From: Gammaproteobacteria bacterium
Lineage (GTDB): Bacteria; Pseudomonadota; Gammaproteobacteria; UBA6429; Thiohalophilaceae
DNA: 5,846 nt
NCBI GenBank assembly: GCA_024639445.1
Contig: JAHEIJ010000158.1
Coordinates: forward strand, 1 to 5,846
Direction of reading: 5' to 3'
Part shown: piece after piece, positions 5,136 to 5,846 of the stretch
How positions within the stretch are numbered: the first letter of the stretch is position 1
Layout of the letters: every line of letters starts with the position of its first letter
Position numbers and translations under genes: made by a program
Notes under the pieces: generated by a model
Seen by the model: the letters and a program-made list of their open reading frames with translations, nothing else
Databases searched by the model: none
What the model was told of the DNA's origin: nothing

Positions 5136-5846
5136 ATGAATGAACAGGAATTTTCCACACTTGCCGCGCAGGGCTACAACCGCATCCCCTTAATGCGGGA
5201 GGTCCTGGCGGATCTCGATACACCTCTCAGCACCTATCTGAAACTGGCCGATGGTCCTTACTCCTACCTGTTTGAATCGGTCCAGGGCGGAGAGAAATGG
5301 GGTCGTTATTCCATTATTGGCCTGCCATGCCGCAAGCGGATTCGCATTCATGAACAGCAGGTTCAGGTGTACGCGGATAATGCCGTTATTGAGGAAGCCA
5401 CGGTCGAAGACCCGTTGGCCTGGATAGAAGCTTTTTACGCGCGCTACAAGGTTTATGAGCAGGAAAACCTGCCGCGCTTTACCGGCGGGTTGGTCGGTTA
5501 TTTTGGTTATGACACGGTACGCTATATTGAACCGCGCCTGGGTGCTTGTCCCAATACCGATCCCCTGAAGCTGCCGGATATTCTGCTGATGGTGTCGGAT
5601 GAGGTTGTGGTTTTTGATAACCTGTCCGGTAAATTGTATGTCGTTATCTATGTCGATCCGGCGAATGCTGATGCATTTGCTGACGGTCAGGCGCGGCTGG
5701 ATGAAGTGATCGACAAACTACGCAACGCCACCCCGCGGCAGGCACAGGCGAGGTCATTGGAGATATCAGAACAGGATTTTGTTTCCGGGTTTACCCAGCA
5801 GGGTTTCGAAGATGCGGTCAACAAGGCCAAGGAATATATTGTTGAC
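5136..5846 (+). CDS. trpE: Anthranilate synthase component I, N-terminal part (cut by window edge)
   Basis: TrpE with TrpG (amidotransferase) converts chorismate and glutamine to anthranilate, the first committed step to tryptophan. The frame is open for 237 codons to the window end, about half of a usual TrpE of about 490-500 aa. The start MNEQEFSTLAAQGYNRIPL and the block SVQGGEKWGRYSIIGLPCR (48-66) match Pseudomonas-type TrpE. LFES at 45-48 corresponds to the LLES motif that forms the feedback Trp-binding site in the N-terminal domain. TGGLVGYFGYD (about 116-126) is the next family signature. The chorismate-binding catalytic domain is just beginning at the edge (FEDAVNKAKEYIVD), so catalytic residues are not visible. 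ATG 5136 follows a GGGTGA ribosome-binding site at 5 bases; a second ATG (5140) is out of frame. It lies 138 bp after gph, across a possible attenuator. Confidence 0.97.
   Translation, partial: MNEQEFSTLAAQGYNRIPLMREVLADLDTPLSTYLKLADGPYSYLFESVQGGEKWGRYSIIGLPCRKRIRIHEQQVQVYADNAVIEEATVEDPLAWIEAFYARYKVYEQENLPRFTGGLVGYFGYDTVRYIEPRLGACPNTDPLKLPDILLMVSDEVVVFDNLSGKLYVVIYVDPANADAFADGQARLDEVIDKLRNATPRQAQARSLEISEQDFVSGFTQQGFEDAVNKAKEYIVD

Overview
This window looks like a piece of a non-enteric gammaproteobacterial chromosome of moderate GC. Rpe and the TrpE N-terminus resemble the Pseudomonas/Enterobacteria versions closely. The order rpe-gph-trpE is the arrangement I recall from Pseudomonas and many other Gammaproteobacteria, with djlA often nearby. 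The species cannot be named from this sequence alone.

Layout, left to right. Positions 1-143 are non-coding and AT-rich, ending in a short degenerate heptamer tandem repeat just before djlA. djlA (144-956, +) encodes a membrane-anchored J-domain co-chaperone. An AT-rich spacer (957-1123) carries an extended -10 promoter and an inverted repeat. Next is a small two-TM sensor histidine kinase (1124-2107, +) with no response regulator beside it. Converging on it, with only 3 bp between stop codons, is a two-gene minus-strand unit. Its first gene is a secreted DUF3530-like alpha/beta hydrolase (2604-3395), which starts at TTG behind a strong Shine-Dalgarno; its second is a CopD-like four-TM protein (2111-2578). 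A divergent 190-bp intergenic region (3396-3585) separates this unit from the rightward group rpe (3586-4275), gph (4314-4997) and trpE (5136 to beyond the window).

How the genes fit together. Rpe serves the pentose phosphate and Calvin pathways. Gph removes phosphoglycolate, the by-product of Rubisco oxygenation and of DNA 3'-end repair. TrpE commits chorismate to tryptophan. The three are probably partly co-transcribed. The 138-bp gph-trpE gap holds a possible trp leader peptide with a Trp-Arg codon pair, overlapping a weak hairpin followed by six T residues, so attenuation of trpE is possible. The kinase, CopD-like and hydrolase genes look like variable cargo between djlA and rpe; no shared pathway can be read from them. 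I found no transposase, integrase, CRISPR array, tRNA, rRNA or clear novel system. The most interesting points are the possible attenuator, the orphan kinase with its start ambiguity, and the heptamer repeat.
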